A stretch of DNA of 64,000 nucleotides, from contig NZ_FXUG01000021.1 in assembly GCF_900182915.1 (NCBI RefSeq), positions 57,374 to 121,373 of the forward strand. Direction: 5' to 3'. The notes under the pieces are model-generated. The model did no database searches. It had not been told where the DNA came from and saw only the letters and a program-made list of their open reading frames with translations. Origin of the DNA: Neorhodopirellula lusitana (GTDB lineage: Bacteria; Planctomycetota; Planctomycetia; Pirellulales; Pirellulaceae). Shown here piece after piece: positions 10,320-19,701 of this stretch (position 1 is the first letter of the stretch; each line of letters opens with the position of its first letter). Made by a program: the position numbers and the translations under genes.

Positions 10320-12506
10320 CTATCGCGGTTCCAGTTGCAAACGGGGACCAAAAAACGTCTCGCCTCGATCAGCCATCGCAATCAGTTGCTCTGGAGGCGT
10401 GAAACGATCGCCGTGCAAGCCGCACAGTTGGTTGCTGTTTTGAACCACACGCTTCAAACCAATCGTGTCGACTAGATGCAGCGGGCCACCGTGATGCGGC
10501 GCGAAGCCGGTACCCAGCACCATCGCTAGATCAATGGCCCAAGCTTCTTGCACCACCTGTTCTTGATGACAGGTGATCGCCTCGATCAACATGGGGTAAA
10601 TCAACCGCCGCTGAATCGCCGACATCCCGTCGACCACAAACCCTGCTCGAGTCGATGCGAATTTGGGCTCCTGCCGCTTATTGAAACGATCCATCGGCTT
10701 CCATTTCCGACCTTTCCGGTAGTCATAAAATCCACGCCCCGTCTTCTTTCCCAAACGGCCCGCACGCACCATTTCGGATAGAGGATTCACCACTTCCGCA
10801 GTTCCGCGTGAGACCGCCTCTAAAGAACCGGCCACATGCACAGCGATATCGATTCCGACCTGGTCAAGCAACTCAAGCGGGCCCATTGGCATTCCAAACT
10901 TGCGGACCTGACCGTCGATCTGCTTCACGGAATAGCCTTCGCCCAGCATCCGCACGGCTTCCCCGAGATAGGGAAACAACACTCGGTTGACCAAGAATCC
11001 AGGCGTGTCCGCGGTCACCACCGGAGTTTTGCCCATCGCTTTGACAAAACCAATCAGTCGGGCCACGGTCGCTTGATCGGTATCCACACAACGAATCACC
11101 TCCACCAATTCCATGCGATGAACCGGATTAAAGAAGTGCAATCCAGCAACACGCTCGGGATGCCGAGTCGCTTGGCTCATTCGGGTCACTGAAAGCGATG
11201 ACGTGTTACTGGCCAACACGGCACTCGGTCGAGTCACACGATCCATCTCCGCAAACACTTTGGCTTTGACTTCATCGCGTTCCACGACCGCCTCGATCAC
11301 CAAATCGCAATCGCTCATTTCGATTGGCTTGGTGGTGTACGAAACTCGATTCAATGCGGACTTGAGTTTCGCATCACCCCAGTTCTGGCGAGCGGCCAAG
11401 CCCTTCATCAGCTTCCCGACTCGGATTCGCCCCGACTGAAGTTGTGTGTCGTCGACTTCCTTCACGACCACCTCAAAATCGCGTACAGCAGCAAGTTGAG
11501 CGATGCCCGCCCCCATCGCTCCCGCTCCGATCACACCAACGCGTCGAATCGGTGAATGATGCAATACAGGGGTCGCGTCATCCGTCCAAGTGGCAAACTT
11601 GCGTGCCTTTTCACGAGCGAAGAACAGTCCCAGCAAACGTTTCGAAGTCGTTGAATTGAGCAGCTTAACGAACTCCTCCCGCTCAACCTGATACCCAATA
11701 GGTCCTCGTTCAAACCCGGCTTCAATGGACCGAATCGCAGACGCCAACGCAGGATAGTGAACGGACTTCGATGCGATCCCGTTGCGAGCCACCTTCAGGA
11801 TCGCATGACGAATTAGGCCCAACTTGGACAGTCGAATCTTGACCCTCGTCAGCCAACCGTGTGATCGACCAGCCTTTCGGTACAGCACCTTGGTGATGAA
11901 ATGATCACGCTGGGTTTGCCACTGCTCCGGATCAATCGCTTGATCAACCAGCCCCACACGAAACGCATCGGTGGCACTTAAGTGCTTCCCCTTCAGGATC
12001 ATGTCCAAAGCCGCGTGTGTTCCGATCAATCGCGGCAACCGCTGGGTTCCTCCCCAACCTGGGATCAAGCCCAACTTAATTTCCGGAAGACCGATCTTGG
12101 TGTGACTGCTCGCCCGAGCGATCCGATGATCGCAAGCCAGCGCCCATTCCAAACCACCGCCCAAGCAAGGTCCGTCGATGACCAGCACCGTGGCCATCGG
12201 CAACCATGCGATACGTTGAAACAAGGACTGCCCCGCAACGATCAATCGCGTGGCCTCTTCCACCGAATCAATTTCGGAAATCGCCGAGACATCGGCACCG
12301 GCCAGGAAGCCGCTTTCCTTCCCGCTTTCGAACACCACCATGCTAATGCCAGCGGCGTGCTCAATCGCATCCACAATCTGGCTGAGCTCTTCCATCGCAT
12401 CGCGTGTCAGGATGTTCAACGGCCTGCCGGGCACGTCGATCGAAACCGTGACCACGCCACGCTTGTCTTCGGTCACCGTGAAGTTTTGATAAATTGCCGA
12501 GTTCAT
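10320..12506 (-). CDS. fadJ: Enoyl-CoA hydratase / 3-hydroxyacyl-CoA dehydrogenase (FadJ/FadB-like alpha subunit)
   Basis: 728 residues. The N-terminal crotonase domain (about 1-190) has both expected glutamates, in CLGGGLEWALACDHR and PEIKLGLIPGWGGTQR. The C-terminal dehydrogenase domain begins with the NAD-binding VGVIGAGAMGAGIAQLAA (about residue 326) and has the catalytic His in LHFFNPVHRMELVEV, followed by DTPGFLVNRVLFPYLGEA. It therefore covers hydration and the second oxidation of beta-oxidation. The ATG is preceded by GGGAGA. One base separates it from the thiolase stop, so the two form the usual alpha/beta pair. The symbol fadJ rather than fadB is chosen on the pairing with a FadI-like thiolase and could be wrong. 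Confidence 0.9.
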   Translation of the reverse strand: MNSAIYQNFTVTEDKRGVVTVSIDVPGRPLNILTRDAMEELSQIVDAIEHAAGISMVVFESGKESGFLAGADVSAISEIDSVEEATRLIVAGQSLFQRIAWLPMATVLVIDGPCLGGGLEWALACDHRIARASSHTKIGLPEIKLGLIPGWGGTQRLPRLIGTHAALDMILKGKHLSATDAFRVGLVDQAIDPEQWQTQRDHFITKVLYRKAGRSHGWLTRVKIRLSKLGLIRHAILKVARNGIASKSVHYPALASAIRSIEAGFERGPIGYQVEREEFVKLLNSTTSKRLLGLFFAREKARKFATWTDDATPVLHHSPIRRVGVIGAGAMGAGIAQLAAVRDFEVVVKEVDDTQLQSGRIRVGKLMKGLAARQNWGDAKLKSALNRVSYTTKPIEMSDCDLVIEAVVERDEVKAKVFAEMDRVTRPSAVLASNTSSLSVTRMSQATRHPERVAGLHFFNPVHRMELVEVIRCVDTDQATVARLIGFVKAMGKTPVVTADTPGFLVNRVLFPYLGEAVRMLGEGYSVKQIDGQVRKFGMPMGPLELLDQVGIDIAVHVAGSLEAVSRGTAEVVNPLSEMVRAGRLGKKTGRGFYDYRKGRKWKPMDRFNKRQEPKFASTRAGFVVDGMSAIQRRLIYPMLIEAITCHQEQVVQEAWAIDLAMVLGTGFAPHHGGPLHLVDTIGLKRVVQNSNQLCGLHGDRFTPPEQLIAMADRGETFFGPRLQLEPR

Positions 12507-12507
12507 T

Positions 12508-13821
12508 TCATTCTCCCTTTTCAGTTTCCAGAATCATCGCAACGCCTTGGCCGCCCCCCACGCAAAGACTGGCCAATCCTCGTCGCCCACCCGTTCGTTT
12601 AAGGGAACGCAACAGCGTCAACACCAACCGTGTCCCCGTTGTGCCGACGGGGTGTCCCAACGCAATCGCCCCTCCATGCACGTTCAGCTTGGCAGGATCA
12701 AGTTCACCCACGGCGCCGGATCGTCCAAGTTCATCTTCCGCAAATTGTTTCGACGCAAGTGCCGCTTGGCATGCCAACACCTGAGCCGCGAACGCCTCGT
12801 TAATCTCCACTAGATCGAAGTCGTCTAACGTCAGCCCAGTTCGGTCCAGCAACTTGGAAATCGCATAGACCGGCCCCAACCCCATTCGTCGTGGATCACA
12901 GCCGGCAATTTCGTAGTCCGTGACGTAACCCAACGGTGGACCAGAGAATCGATCCAAACGATCTGCGGCCGACACCACCAAACAGGCTGCACCGTCAGTC
13001 AACGGGCAACTGTTGCCAGCCGTGACCGATCCTTGCTTGTCGAAGATCGGACGCAACTTAGCAAGCGCTCCCATGGACTGTCCGTAGCGAATCGCATTGT
13101 CCTTATCGAATACGTCTGAGTCTCCAAGTGACACCGATTTGCCGAGCGAAACGGGCGTGATCTCGCCTGACAAGAAGCAAGCCTTTTGAGCCGTCTCCGC
13201 TTTCTGGTGGCTCTCCATCGCAAACTGGTCCTGCTGCTCTCGCATGATCCCAAACTCCTTCGCTAGCACCTCCGCTGTTTCGCCCATGTTCAAACCGGAC
13301 ACAGGATCCGTTAGCCCCAATTCAATTCCGACGATTGGCTTGAAGTCACGAGGTCGAAACTGCAGGACCGCCTTCAGTTTTTGTGACAAGGTTCGTGCTT
13401 GAGCCAACGCCATCCAGCGGCGTGCGGCCTCCGGGTGAACCAAAAACGGGATGTTCGACATCGATTCGGTACCACCCGCAACTACCGTCGAGGCGCGTCC
13501 GCGATGGATCGCATCCCAAGCCGATAGAATGGCCTCCATCCCCGACGCACAGTTTCGATTCACCGTATGTGCGATCCGGTCCTGAGGCACACCAGCACTC
13601 AACGAAATCACGCGGGCCACATTGGCTGCATCGGGTGGCCCCGACACGTTGCCCATCACGACTTCATCAACGTCGGCTGTTGCCAATCCAGCGCGTTCAA
13701 CGGCGGCCAGTAAAGCAACTCTTCCCAACTCGACTGCGGAAACATCGTTCAAGGCAGTCATCGCTTTCGCGAACGGAGTGCGAACTCCCGCAACAATGGC
13801 CAATGGTTCTAGCGGTCTCAT
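12508..13821 (-). CDS. fadI: Acetyl-CoA acyltransferase (thiolase, FadI-like)
   Basis: 437 residues. It cleaves 3-ketoacyl-CoA to acetyl-CoA and a shortened acyl-CoA. The acyl-accepting Cys lies in NRNCASGMEA (near residue 91), the catalytic His in NVHGGAIALGHPVGTTGTR, and the second Cys in LASLCVGGGQGVAM. The length above 400 and the VVMGNVSGPPDAANVARV segment fit the FadI branch better than FadA. Its start overlaps the acyl-CoA ligase stop by four bases (ATGA), so translation is probably coupled. Confidence 0.92.
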   Translation of the reverse strand: MRPLEPLAIVAGVRTPFAKAMTALNDVSAVELGRVALLAAVERAGLATADVDEVVMGNVSGPPDAANVARVISLSAGVPQDRIAHTVNRNCASGMEAILSAWDAIHRGRASTVVAGGTESMSNIPFLVHPEAARRWMALAQARTLSQKLKAVLQFRPRDFKPIVGIELGLTDPVSGLNMGETAEVLAKEFGIMREQQDQFAMESHQKAETAQKACFLSGEITPVSLGKSVSLGDSDVFDKDNAIRYGQSMGALAKLRPIFDKQGSVTAGNSCPLTDGAACLVVSAADRLDRFSGPPLGYVTDYEIAGCDPRRMGLGPVYAISKLLDRTGLTLDDFDLVEINEAFAAQVLACQAALASKQFAEDELGRSGAVGELDPAKLNVHGGAIALGHPVGTTGTRLVLTLLRSLKRTGGRRGLASLCVGGGQGVAMILETEKGE

Positions 13822-15566
13822 ATCACCGTCTCCTTTTCAGTGGCGTCCACGCCCGTCGCCTCATCGTTTGCCGCTTCGGACGCCCCGGCAATGCCACCTT
13901 CACGAAGAGATCGCCGGATGACTTTGCCCAGAAAATTCCTTGGTAAGTCGTCGCAAACCTCATACAACCGCGGTCGCTTGTACTTCGAAAGCAACTTGTC
14001 ACAGTGGGCTCGCGTCGCAGCTTCGTCCCACTCGGTCCCGGCTTTCAAAACCAAAAAGGCTTTGACGACTTCACCACGATTGGGGTCCGGCACGCCAACC
14101 ACGGCGGCCTCCTGAATCCATTCCGCCAAGCACAACGCCGACTCCACTTCGCTGGGATAAACATTGAATCCTGACGTGATGATCAGATCCTTCTTGCGTC
14201 CGACAATCTTGTAACGCCCCGCTTGGTCCTGCATGGCCAAATCACCGGTGTACAACCACCCATCACGAATCGCCCACGCGGTGGTAACACGATCGTTCCA
14301 GTAGCCCAACATGACTTGTGGTCCACGAACAATCAGCTCGCCCACCTCTCCATGCGGAACCTCTGTGACGCCTACTTCCGCATCCACAATCCGAGATTCA
14401 GTGCGTGGCAACGGATAACCAATCGTGCCGTACGCTGGCTCTCGAAATAGATGTCCGACATGCGTCACTGGCGACGCTTCACTCAACCCATAGCCCTCTA
14501 CCACCAACGCCCCCGTGTGACGGCTGAACTCTTCGGCCACGTCGGCATCCAGCGGTGCTCCCCCCGAGATAACCCAGCGGAGTCCACGCAGGTCTGGAGT
14601 GACAGCCCGGAATCGCTCGTTCATGGCAACCAACATCGCTGGCACAGCATGAAAGACGGTCGGCTGATGTTCATGTAACAAACCGATCGCTTGGTTGCTG
14701 TTGAAGCGATGGTGCATGATCAAAGTGGCACCAGTCGCCGCACCGCCCAAAACGGTCGCCGACATCCCATAACTATGGAAGAACGGCAGCACGGCCAGCA
14801 TCTTTTCATGACCAAACGAGCGACGCGTCCAAACGTATTGTTGCCAAGCGTTGGCAACCAAGTTCGTGTGGCTGAGTGTGACCGCCTTGGGCACTCCGGT
14901 CGTTCCACCTGTCGGCAGGATGTAGGCTGCATCGGTGGATGGATTCACCGGCACCCGGCGATACTCCAACTCCTCAGCCTCCATCTCGTCCCAAAACCAT
15001 CGACAACGTTCATCCGTCGGCATCGTCCAATAGCCGGTTCGCTGGTGTCGCATCCATAGGTAACCAAGCTGATGCAGTGAAGGCAAATGCGGACGGATCG
15101 ACACCAGCAATAGCTTCACGTCGGGATTCGCGACCGTGTCACTGAGCATGTCCAAACAGACCACCAACCGACAGTTGGTTTCCTGAAGTAACTTGTCGAC
15201 CTCGTCGGCAACCATCAACGGACTGATCGCAATCGCGACTCCACCGGCTCGCCAAATCGCGTTGGCGGCAATCACAAACTCAGGCACATTGGGCAACTGA
15301 ATCCCGACACGATCACCCGGTCGCACGCCCAATCGCTGCAAGACTGCCGCGGCGCGGATGGCCTGTTGATTCAGTTCACGATACGACCAATGGGAATCCC
15401 CATACACAATCGCATCGCGTTGGGGAACTTGCTCGGCCGCATGTTGCAGGAGGCCAAAAGCGGGAACGTTGTTGTACGACTGAATCCCGCGAGGTGGACG
15501 ATAAGCATCGTCATTCTCGAGTCGAGAAAAACGGAATCGTTGGTTTTCTGGACGCCGGTGACCCAT
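13818..15566 (-). CDS. fadD: Long-chain fatty-acid--CoA ligase (FadD-like)
   Basis: 582 residues from ATG at 15566, preceded by GGGAGG; a longer frame to 15632 lacks a comparable site. It activates fatty acids through an acyl-AMP intermediate. The adenylate-forming motifs are complete: ILPTGGTTGVPKAVTLSH, VEGYGLSEASP, DGWLYTGDLA, GRKKDLIITSGFNVYPSEVE, and a C-terminal catalytic Lys in LGKVIRRSL. It is the first gene of the operon that ends with the patatin gene. A perfect TATAAT lies about 180 bases upstream. Confidence 0.9.
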   Translation of the reverse strand: MGHRRPENQRFRFSRLENDDAYRPPRGIQSYNNVPAFGLLQHAAEQVPQRDAIVYGDSHWSYRELNQQAIRAAAVLQRLGVRPGDRVGIQLPNVPEFVIAANAIWRAGGVAIAISPLMVADEVDKLLQETNCRLVVCLDMLSDTVANPDVKLLLVSIRPHLPSLHQLGYLWMRHQRTGYWTMPTDERCRWFWDEMEAEELEYRRVPVNPSTDAAYILPTGGTTGVPKAVTLSHTNLVANAWQQYVWTRRSFGHEKMLAVLPFFHSYGMSATVLGGAATGATLIMHHRFNSNQAIGLLHEHQPTVFHAVPAMLVAMNERFRAVTPDLRGLRWVISGGAPLDADVAEEFSRHTGALVVEGYGLSEASPVTHVGHLFREPAYGTIGYPLPRTESRIVDAEVGVTEVPHGEVGELIVRGPQVMLGYWNDRVTTAWAIRDGWLYTGDLAMQDQAGRYKIVGRKKDLIITSGFNVYPSEVESALCLAEWIQEAAVVGVPDPNRGEVVKAFLVLKAGTEWDEAATRAHCDKLLSKYKRPRLYEVCDDLPRNFLGKVIRRSLREGGIAGASEAANDEATGVDATEKETVI

Positions 15567-15914
15567 GGTGGACCTCCCAACACATCCGTCCTCTCCATAG
15601 GAGCGGTCGGCTGTCGGCTCGGAGCCAGCCAAGACGATGAATCTTGCGACAATCGCGAGCCAACCAAAACCAATGATTGGCCCAGGATGACGAGTCGAGA
15701 GCGGAAACCGAGCCGAAACAGCTCATCGATCGCATCCGCTTAATTATACGCTGAGAAACTCTCTTTGTTTTCTTTTTTCCCTTCAAAGCGATATACAGGA
15801 AACCTAAACGCCCCTAGAAGCAGTTTGGACAGCTTCTGTGGCGATCCGCATGCCGTTCATTTCCGGGAAAATGTTAACGGCAGGCAGATATCACGAGCAC
15901 TGCCAATGACCAGT
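15567..15914. other. Non-coding region between fatty-acid operon and decarboxylase gene
   Basis: About 350 bases. It holds the presumed leader of the fatty-acid operon with the TATAAT noted at 15743 and an A/T-rich run (15765-15785). Short frames over 15511-15786 have no recognisable product. No terminator was found for the decarboxylase gene. Confidence 0.5.
15743..15748 (-). promoter_or_regulatory. Possible -10 element upstream of the fatty-acid operon
   Basis: On the minus strand this is TATAAT in the context GCGTATAATTAAG, about 177 bases before the ligase start. No good -35 hexamer is visible at 16-18 bases, so the site is supported only by the -10 match and by its place upstream of the operon. 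Confidence 0.35.
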
Positions 15915-17201
15915 TCAAACGTTTAAACAGACGCTTTTGGCTACCGGCAGACCATTGAATGGCGAAGCACTCGCACCCGCGTAGGCACCCATGGAAGGCA
16001 CCAAAATTAACTCGCCCAACTCCAGATCCGGCAACAACTGATCACGCGAAACGATGTCGCTGGAATCACAAGTTGGACCTGCGACCACACAGGCGACCGC
16101 TTCGCGCCAGTTTTCGTTTTGCACAAACAAAGGAAAGTCAGTGTGGTCAAACATCTTTCCCGAGAACGATCCATAGATGCCATCGTCAATGAAGATCCAC
16201 GGCGTTCCCCATCGCGTGCTCTTCCCAATCACCGTTGTTGCCAAGGTCACGCACTCGGTGCAGATTCCTCGCCCAGGTTCAGCAATCAAGCGAATGTTCA
16301 GATCACCAAACGTCTCTCGCAACCCCGCCGCGATCACTCCACAAAACGATTCGGCCGACGGAACTTCCTCGCGATACGGAGCCGGAAAACCGCCGCCGAT
16401 GTCCAACACCTCTAGTGAATAGCCCGCCGCTGTCGCATCATCCCAAACCGTCCGGATATGCCGCAAGACTTCGCAATAGTCTTCAGGGTTAAGACACTGA
16501 CTACCCACATGAAACGAGAATCCACGAACGTTCAAACCCATCGAACGAGCGACGGCCAGCATCTCGAGTGCTTCATCGGTTGCACAGCCAAACTTGGCGG
16601 ACAAGTTGATCCGACTGGACGATCCCGTGGTAGCCAAACGCAACAACAAATTCACGTCAGGTGTGAGGCGTGCGATCTTCGCCGCTTCCATTGGGTTGTC
16701 ATAGACAAACCAACGCAGCCCCGCGTCATAGCACTCCAACAGGTTTGCATCCGTTTTGCAGGGATGCGTGTGCAACATGCGATCGGGTGTGAACCCTGCC
16801 GCCAACGCAGCATGCATTTCTACGGGTGAGCACACATCCACAAATCCATTCTCGGCACACAGCGTCGAAAGGATGTGGTGGTCGGGGTTCGCCTTCGCAG
16901 CGTAATACAAGTCGACGCCCGGCAACGCCTCTTTCATGGACCAATAGGTTTCGACCAATTTCGGTTTCGAAACGATCAACAAAGGACTGCCGTGCTCATC
17001 GGTCAGTTGTTGAGCCTGTTCGAACGTCAATTGGGGCACAGCAATCCGTCCGGCGGCGAGCGGCACGCTTGGTCCGGAAACAATCGTTTGGCCAGCAATC
17101 GTTGATTCAGGCATGACGATGGATTCGTCGATAGCCGAAATGAAAGGAGAGGTCTCGAAAGAGTGGTTACTGCGCGAGCGCAGCGGTAGCCGTGCGATCA
17201 T
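15915..17201 (-). CDS. PLP-dependent decarboxylase, ornithine decarboxylase-like (fold type III)
   Basis: 428 residues from ATG at 17201; ATG at 17114 (MPESTIAGQT) is a plausible shorter start and TTG at 17228 a longer one. Landmarks of the alanine-racemase-fold decarboxylases are present: the PLP Lys in LYYAAKANPDHH (near residue 102), FHVGSQC, the glycine loop DIGGGFP, IAEPGRGI, and the C-terminal active-site Cys-Asp in GPTCDSSD (near 377), which is typical of ornithine and related basic amino-acid decarboxylases. The enzyme would make putrescine or a related diamine for polyamine synthesis. No other polyamine genes are near. Carboxynorspermidine or diaminopimelate decarboxylase is less likely because of the CDSSD motif. 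Confidence 0.85.
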   Translation of the reverse strand: MIARLPLRSRSNHSFETSPFISAIDESIVMPESTIAGQTIVSGPSVPLAAGRIAVPQLTFEQAQQLTDEHGSPLLIVSKPKLVETYWSMKEALPGVDLYYAAKANPDHHILSTLCAENGFVDVCSPVEMHAALAAGFTPDRMLHTHPCKTDANLLECYDAGLRWFVYDNPMEAAKIARLTPDVNLLLRLATTGSSSRINLSAKFGCATDEALEMLAVARSMGLNVRGFSFHVGSQCLNPEDYCEVLRHIRTVWDDATAAGYSLEVLDIGGGFPAPYREEVPSAESFCGVIAAGLRETFGDLNIRLIAEPGRGICTECVTLATTVIGKSTRWGTPWIFIDDGIYGSFSGKMFDHTDFPLFVQNENWREAVACVVAGPTCDSSDIVSRDQLLPDLELGELILVPSMGAYAGASASPFNGLPVAKSVCLNV

Positions 17202-17769
17202 AGGGCTGGGGTGCCTCAAGAAGGTCAACTAAAAAGAAACTGAAAAAACGACAACCAAACAAACTCCCTCATCAAGGGAATCATGGCCGACTTTTCCTCG
17301 CTGTTATCGGGCCGCATCCGGGGCAGCAATAACGTGTTGACCTTGGTGAAAACCCGGCGTCGAAACACCGAGCTTCTGGGGTATGGCAACGTTGTGCTAT
17401 CGGCTGGGTGATCTCGCTTTGGATCGTCCTGCCAGCGTTTGTCCGAATCGATCACTGCGTTTCACCGCCGCGAGAATTCATCCAAACGCCATACACTTCT
17501 GCCAGAACGCCAAAACAATGACGAAACTGACAGCCCGAATAGTATCGGTTGATTGAATTTTATGTCGAGAGCGAAAACACTAAAAATTCGCCAGTCTATT
17601 TCTGACGCCCAACCACACCCTCAACCAGCGCATTACACCACAAAAACAGGCAAACACGCTCCGAAAGCATGTTTCACAATGTCGATTCTTAGCAATTGAA
17701 TCTTCCCGGTGGATCGACGACAATGCGAAGCCAAGTCTTCCTGCCCTTCCCTCCTGGAGTTTCCCCAAC
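17202..17769. other. Non-coding divergent region
   Basis: About 570 bases between the minus-strand decarboxylase and a plus-strand exported protein, so it should hold both promoters. A 19-codon Phe-rich frame on the minus strand (17283 down to 17225, MIPLMREFVWLSFFQFLFS) ends just before the decarboxylase start and could be a leader peptide, but nothing confirms it. No clear -35/-10 pair was found. Confidence 0.4.
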
Positions 17770-18945
17770 GTGCTTTGCCCCCGAATTAGTTTTGCTGTTT
17801 TCCTCGCCTTCGTTAGCGGATTTTCCGTCACCGGCTTGGCCCACGAGGGCCATGAACATGAAGGCCACGATCATGACAGCTCCACAGCCCATGCGGCCCC
17901 CGATTCCACCAACACATTCCAGGCAAACGGCAAGACTTTCCGCTGGGAACACCGACCTGAGCTAGGACAGCAGTCCGACAAGATGGTCGCCGCCGCCAAG
18001 GGTGGTCTGCACAACAACGCTGACCAGGATCCGATCACTCAAGAAATTGTCACGGTTGTCGCCAACCATGGCCTCGTCACTCTCGGCCCCGACCTGAAAG
18101 AATGGACTCTGGTCGAAGATCAGGATCCGATTTTCTCTAAGCGAGTGAACGCCCACGGTACCGATTGCTTCGAAATCGATGGCCAATCGTATTGGGCATT
18201 TGCTTCAACCAACACACAAGAAGTCATCGTTTCCAAACGAGGCAAAGTCGTTGGCAAGCTGACCCAACCCAAAGGCGATGAGTTCGATAACCCCACCGTG
18301 AACGCTTACTTCGCGGCCAAAGGAAAGTTCACCCCATGTGACGTCGTGTACCTGCCACAAGGCAAGCGTCTTGTGGTCGTGATCGGCTATGCACCTGGTG
18401 ACTTCGCGTTAACCGCTGAACTTCAAGACGGCCAGTGGGTATGGGGTCCAACCGCATGGGGCGGCAAGGAAGGGAAAGGCGGCCTATTCAGCACCGCACA
18501 CGGCGTGCAAGTTGGTTCCGACAACGGTCAAGAAATTGTCGAAGTCGCCTCACGTGCGCACGGCCGTATTTTCGCATTCACCGCTGGCGGAGCTCAGGTT
18601 CGCATGCCCGGATCGAACGCGGGCTACTATGTCCAACTGCCACCAGGATCCAATCCCTGCAACATCTCCCATAACGGACAAAGCATTTTCCTGACCTTGC
18701 TGAATCCGCTTCCCAAAACCAAAACGGCCTCCGTCATGGTCGTGGAAGATGGCAAACCTGCTGGATTCTTGACGCCTGGAAGTTACGAATCACTTTCGTA
18801 CATGCGGCACATGCATGGCTTCTGTCCGGTTGAAAAGGACGGCAAACTGTTCGGCATCGTCCTGTCATGGCCCAACGGTGGCGAAAACAAGAAAGGCCTT
18901 CGTAACGACGGCCAAATCGCAATCTTCGAAGCCGTTGAGCAGTAA
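17770..18945 (+). CDS. Exported protein with His-rich N-terminus and propeller-like repeats
   Basis: 391 residues starting at GTG with GGAG about 12 bases upstream. A signal peptide (residues 1-24, ending SVTGLA) is followed at once by a metal-binding-like stretch HEGHEHEGHDHD. The mature part has repeated short motifs with His-Gly or Asn-His pairs spaced like blades (NAHGTDCF, STAHGVQV, SRAHGRIF, CNISHNGQ, MRHMHGFCPV), which suggests a six-bladed propeller that may bind metal through the repeated His residues. I do not recognise a named family. It is followed by a strong hairpin at 19079. Role in metal handling is inference. Confidence 0.6.
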   Translation: MLCPRISFAVFLAFVSGFSVTGLAHEGHEHEGHDHDSSTAHAAPDSTNTFQANGKTFRWEHRPELGQQSDKMVAAAKGGLHNNADQDPITQEIVTVVANHGLVTLGPDLKEWTLVEDQDPIFSKRVNAHGTDCFEIDGQSYWAFASTNTQEVIVSKRGKVVGKLTQPKGDEFDNPTVNAYFAAKGKFTPCDVVYLPQGKRLVVVIGYAPGDFALTAELQDGQWVWGPTAWGGKEGKGGLFSTAHGVQVGSDNGQEIVEVASRAHGRIFAFTAGGAQVRMPGSNAGYYVQLPPGSNPCNISHNGQSIFLTLLNPLPKTKTASVMVVEDGKPAGFLTPGSYESLSYMRHMHGFCPVEKDGKLFGIVLSWPNGGENKKGLRNDGQIAIFEAVEQ

Positions 18946-18969
18946 GCCTTCGTTGAGCAGTACGCCACC
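18934..18969 (+). repeat. Two 18-base tandem repeats spanning a stop codon
   Basis: GTTGAGCAGTAAGCCTTC (18934-18951) is followed by GTTGAGCAGTACGCCACC (18952-18969); a further partial copy TGAGCAGTAAGCC is at 19017-19029. The first copy contains the stop codon of the exported His-rich protein, so the repeat duplicated the end of the gene into the spacer. Confidence 0.7.
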
Positions 18970-19254
18970 AAACAATGAGCTACTGATACAGTGAGCCACT
19001 GAACAGAGGAGGCCTCTGAGCAGTAAGCCAAACGGCTACCATCCGGCTCCCACGCCTCTACGGCGAACGCCACCGGCCAAGGCTGGAACGCCCTCCAAAC
19101 CGTTCCAGCCTTTGACGTCTTGAGGAAGGCGAGCGTTTTTTAATGCGTTTTCTATTTGATAGAACCGCAGGCTGCACAATACGAATTCGGGTGCAGCAGC
19201 TCGACGGTTTGATAACCCTCTGACTTCAGCGACTCCAATTGAATCGACTGCGTA
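18946..19254. other. Intergenic region with repeats and terminator
   Basis: 309 bases between convergent genes. It holds the copies of the GTTGAGCAGTA repeat and the hairpin at 19079-19112. No coding frame of note is present. Confidence 0.6.
19079..19112 (+). terminator. Hairpin terminator after the His-rich exported protein
   Basis: AAGGCTGGAACG (19079-19090) pairs perfectly with CGTTCCAGCCTT (19101-19112) across a ten-base loop. The following T run is only three bases long, so termination may be weak or may act on both of the convergent genes. Confidence 0.7.
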
Positions 19255-19701
19255 CTATGCCAAAAATCCCAAATGGTGGGCGGCGTGCATCGCGTGAAAT
19301 CGCTCGAACTCAGAATGGCTCAGTCTTCCAAAACCGGGATGCGGGTACAGCCGACCTTGATAGCCCTTAAATCGAGCGACCGCTTCGGCTAACAGCGCAA
19401 TCTCTTCGGCGTCATTCATGTCGTCCGGAGGCACAAACATTCCGGCTGTCATCAACCCAGCCGGCGAGTCACCTCGCAATAACTTCGGCAACACCAACCA
19501 ACGCAACAGTGGACGAACAGGCGCCGTGATCGACATCCACCACTGGTACCCATCCATGTTTGCCTCGATGGTCAATCGCATATGCCGACACGCTTGGCCC
19601 AAAGACCAGTTTCCATTTCGCGTGTAACCCGACGCGAGCAAACGCTGGGCTTCCTGAATGACTTCATCGAGTGAATCAAAATTCAGTTTTCGCCGAGTCA
19701 T
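19255..19701 (-). CDS. DUF1569 family protein
   Basis: 148 residues from ATG at 19701 (MTRRKLNFDSLDEV); an in-frame extension to 19740 is possible. The pattern matches DUF1569: NWSLGQACRHMRLTIEANMDG near residue 33, a proline-rich middle with LLRWLVLPKLLRG, and GRLSHSEFERFHAMHAAHHL at the C-terminus. The family is related to the DinB/YfiT four-helix fold, in which spaced His residues bind a metal; the His residues at HMR and HAMHAAHH fit that arrangement. Function is unknown. The family is frequent in Planctomycetes. Confidence 0.75.
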   Translation of the reverse strand: MTRRKLNFDSLDEVIQEAQRLLASGYTRNGNWSLGQACRHMRLTIEANMDGYQWWMSITAPVRPLLRWLVLPKLLRGDSPAGLMTAGMFVPPDDMNDAEEIALLAEAVARFKGYQGRLYPHPGFGRLSHSEFERFHAMHAAHHLGFLA

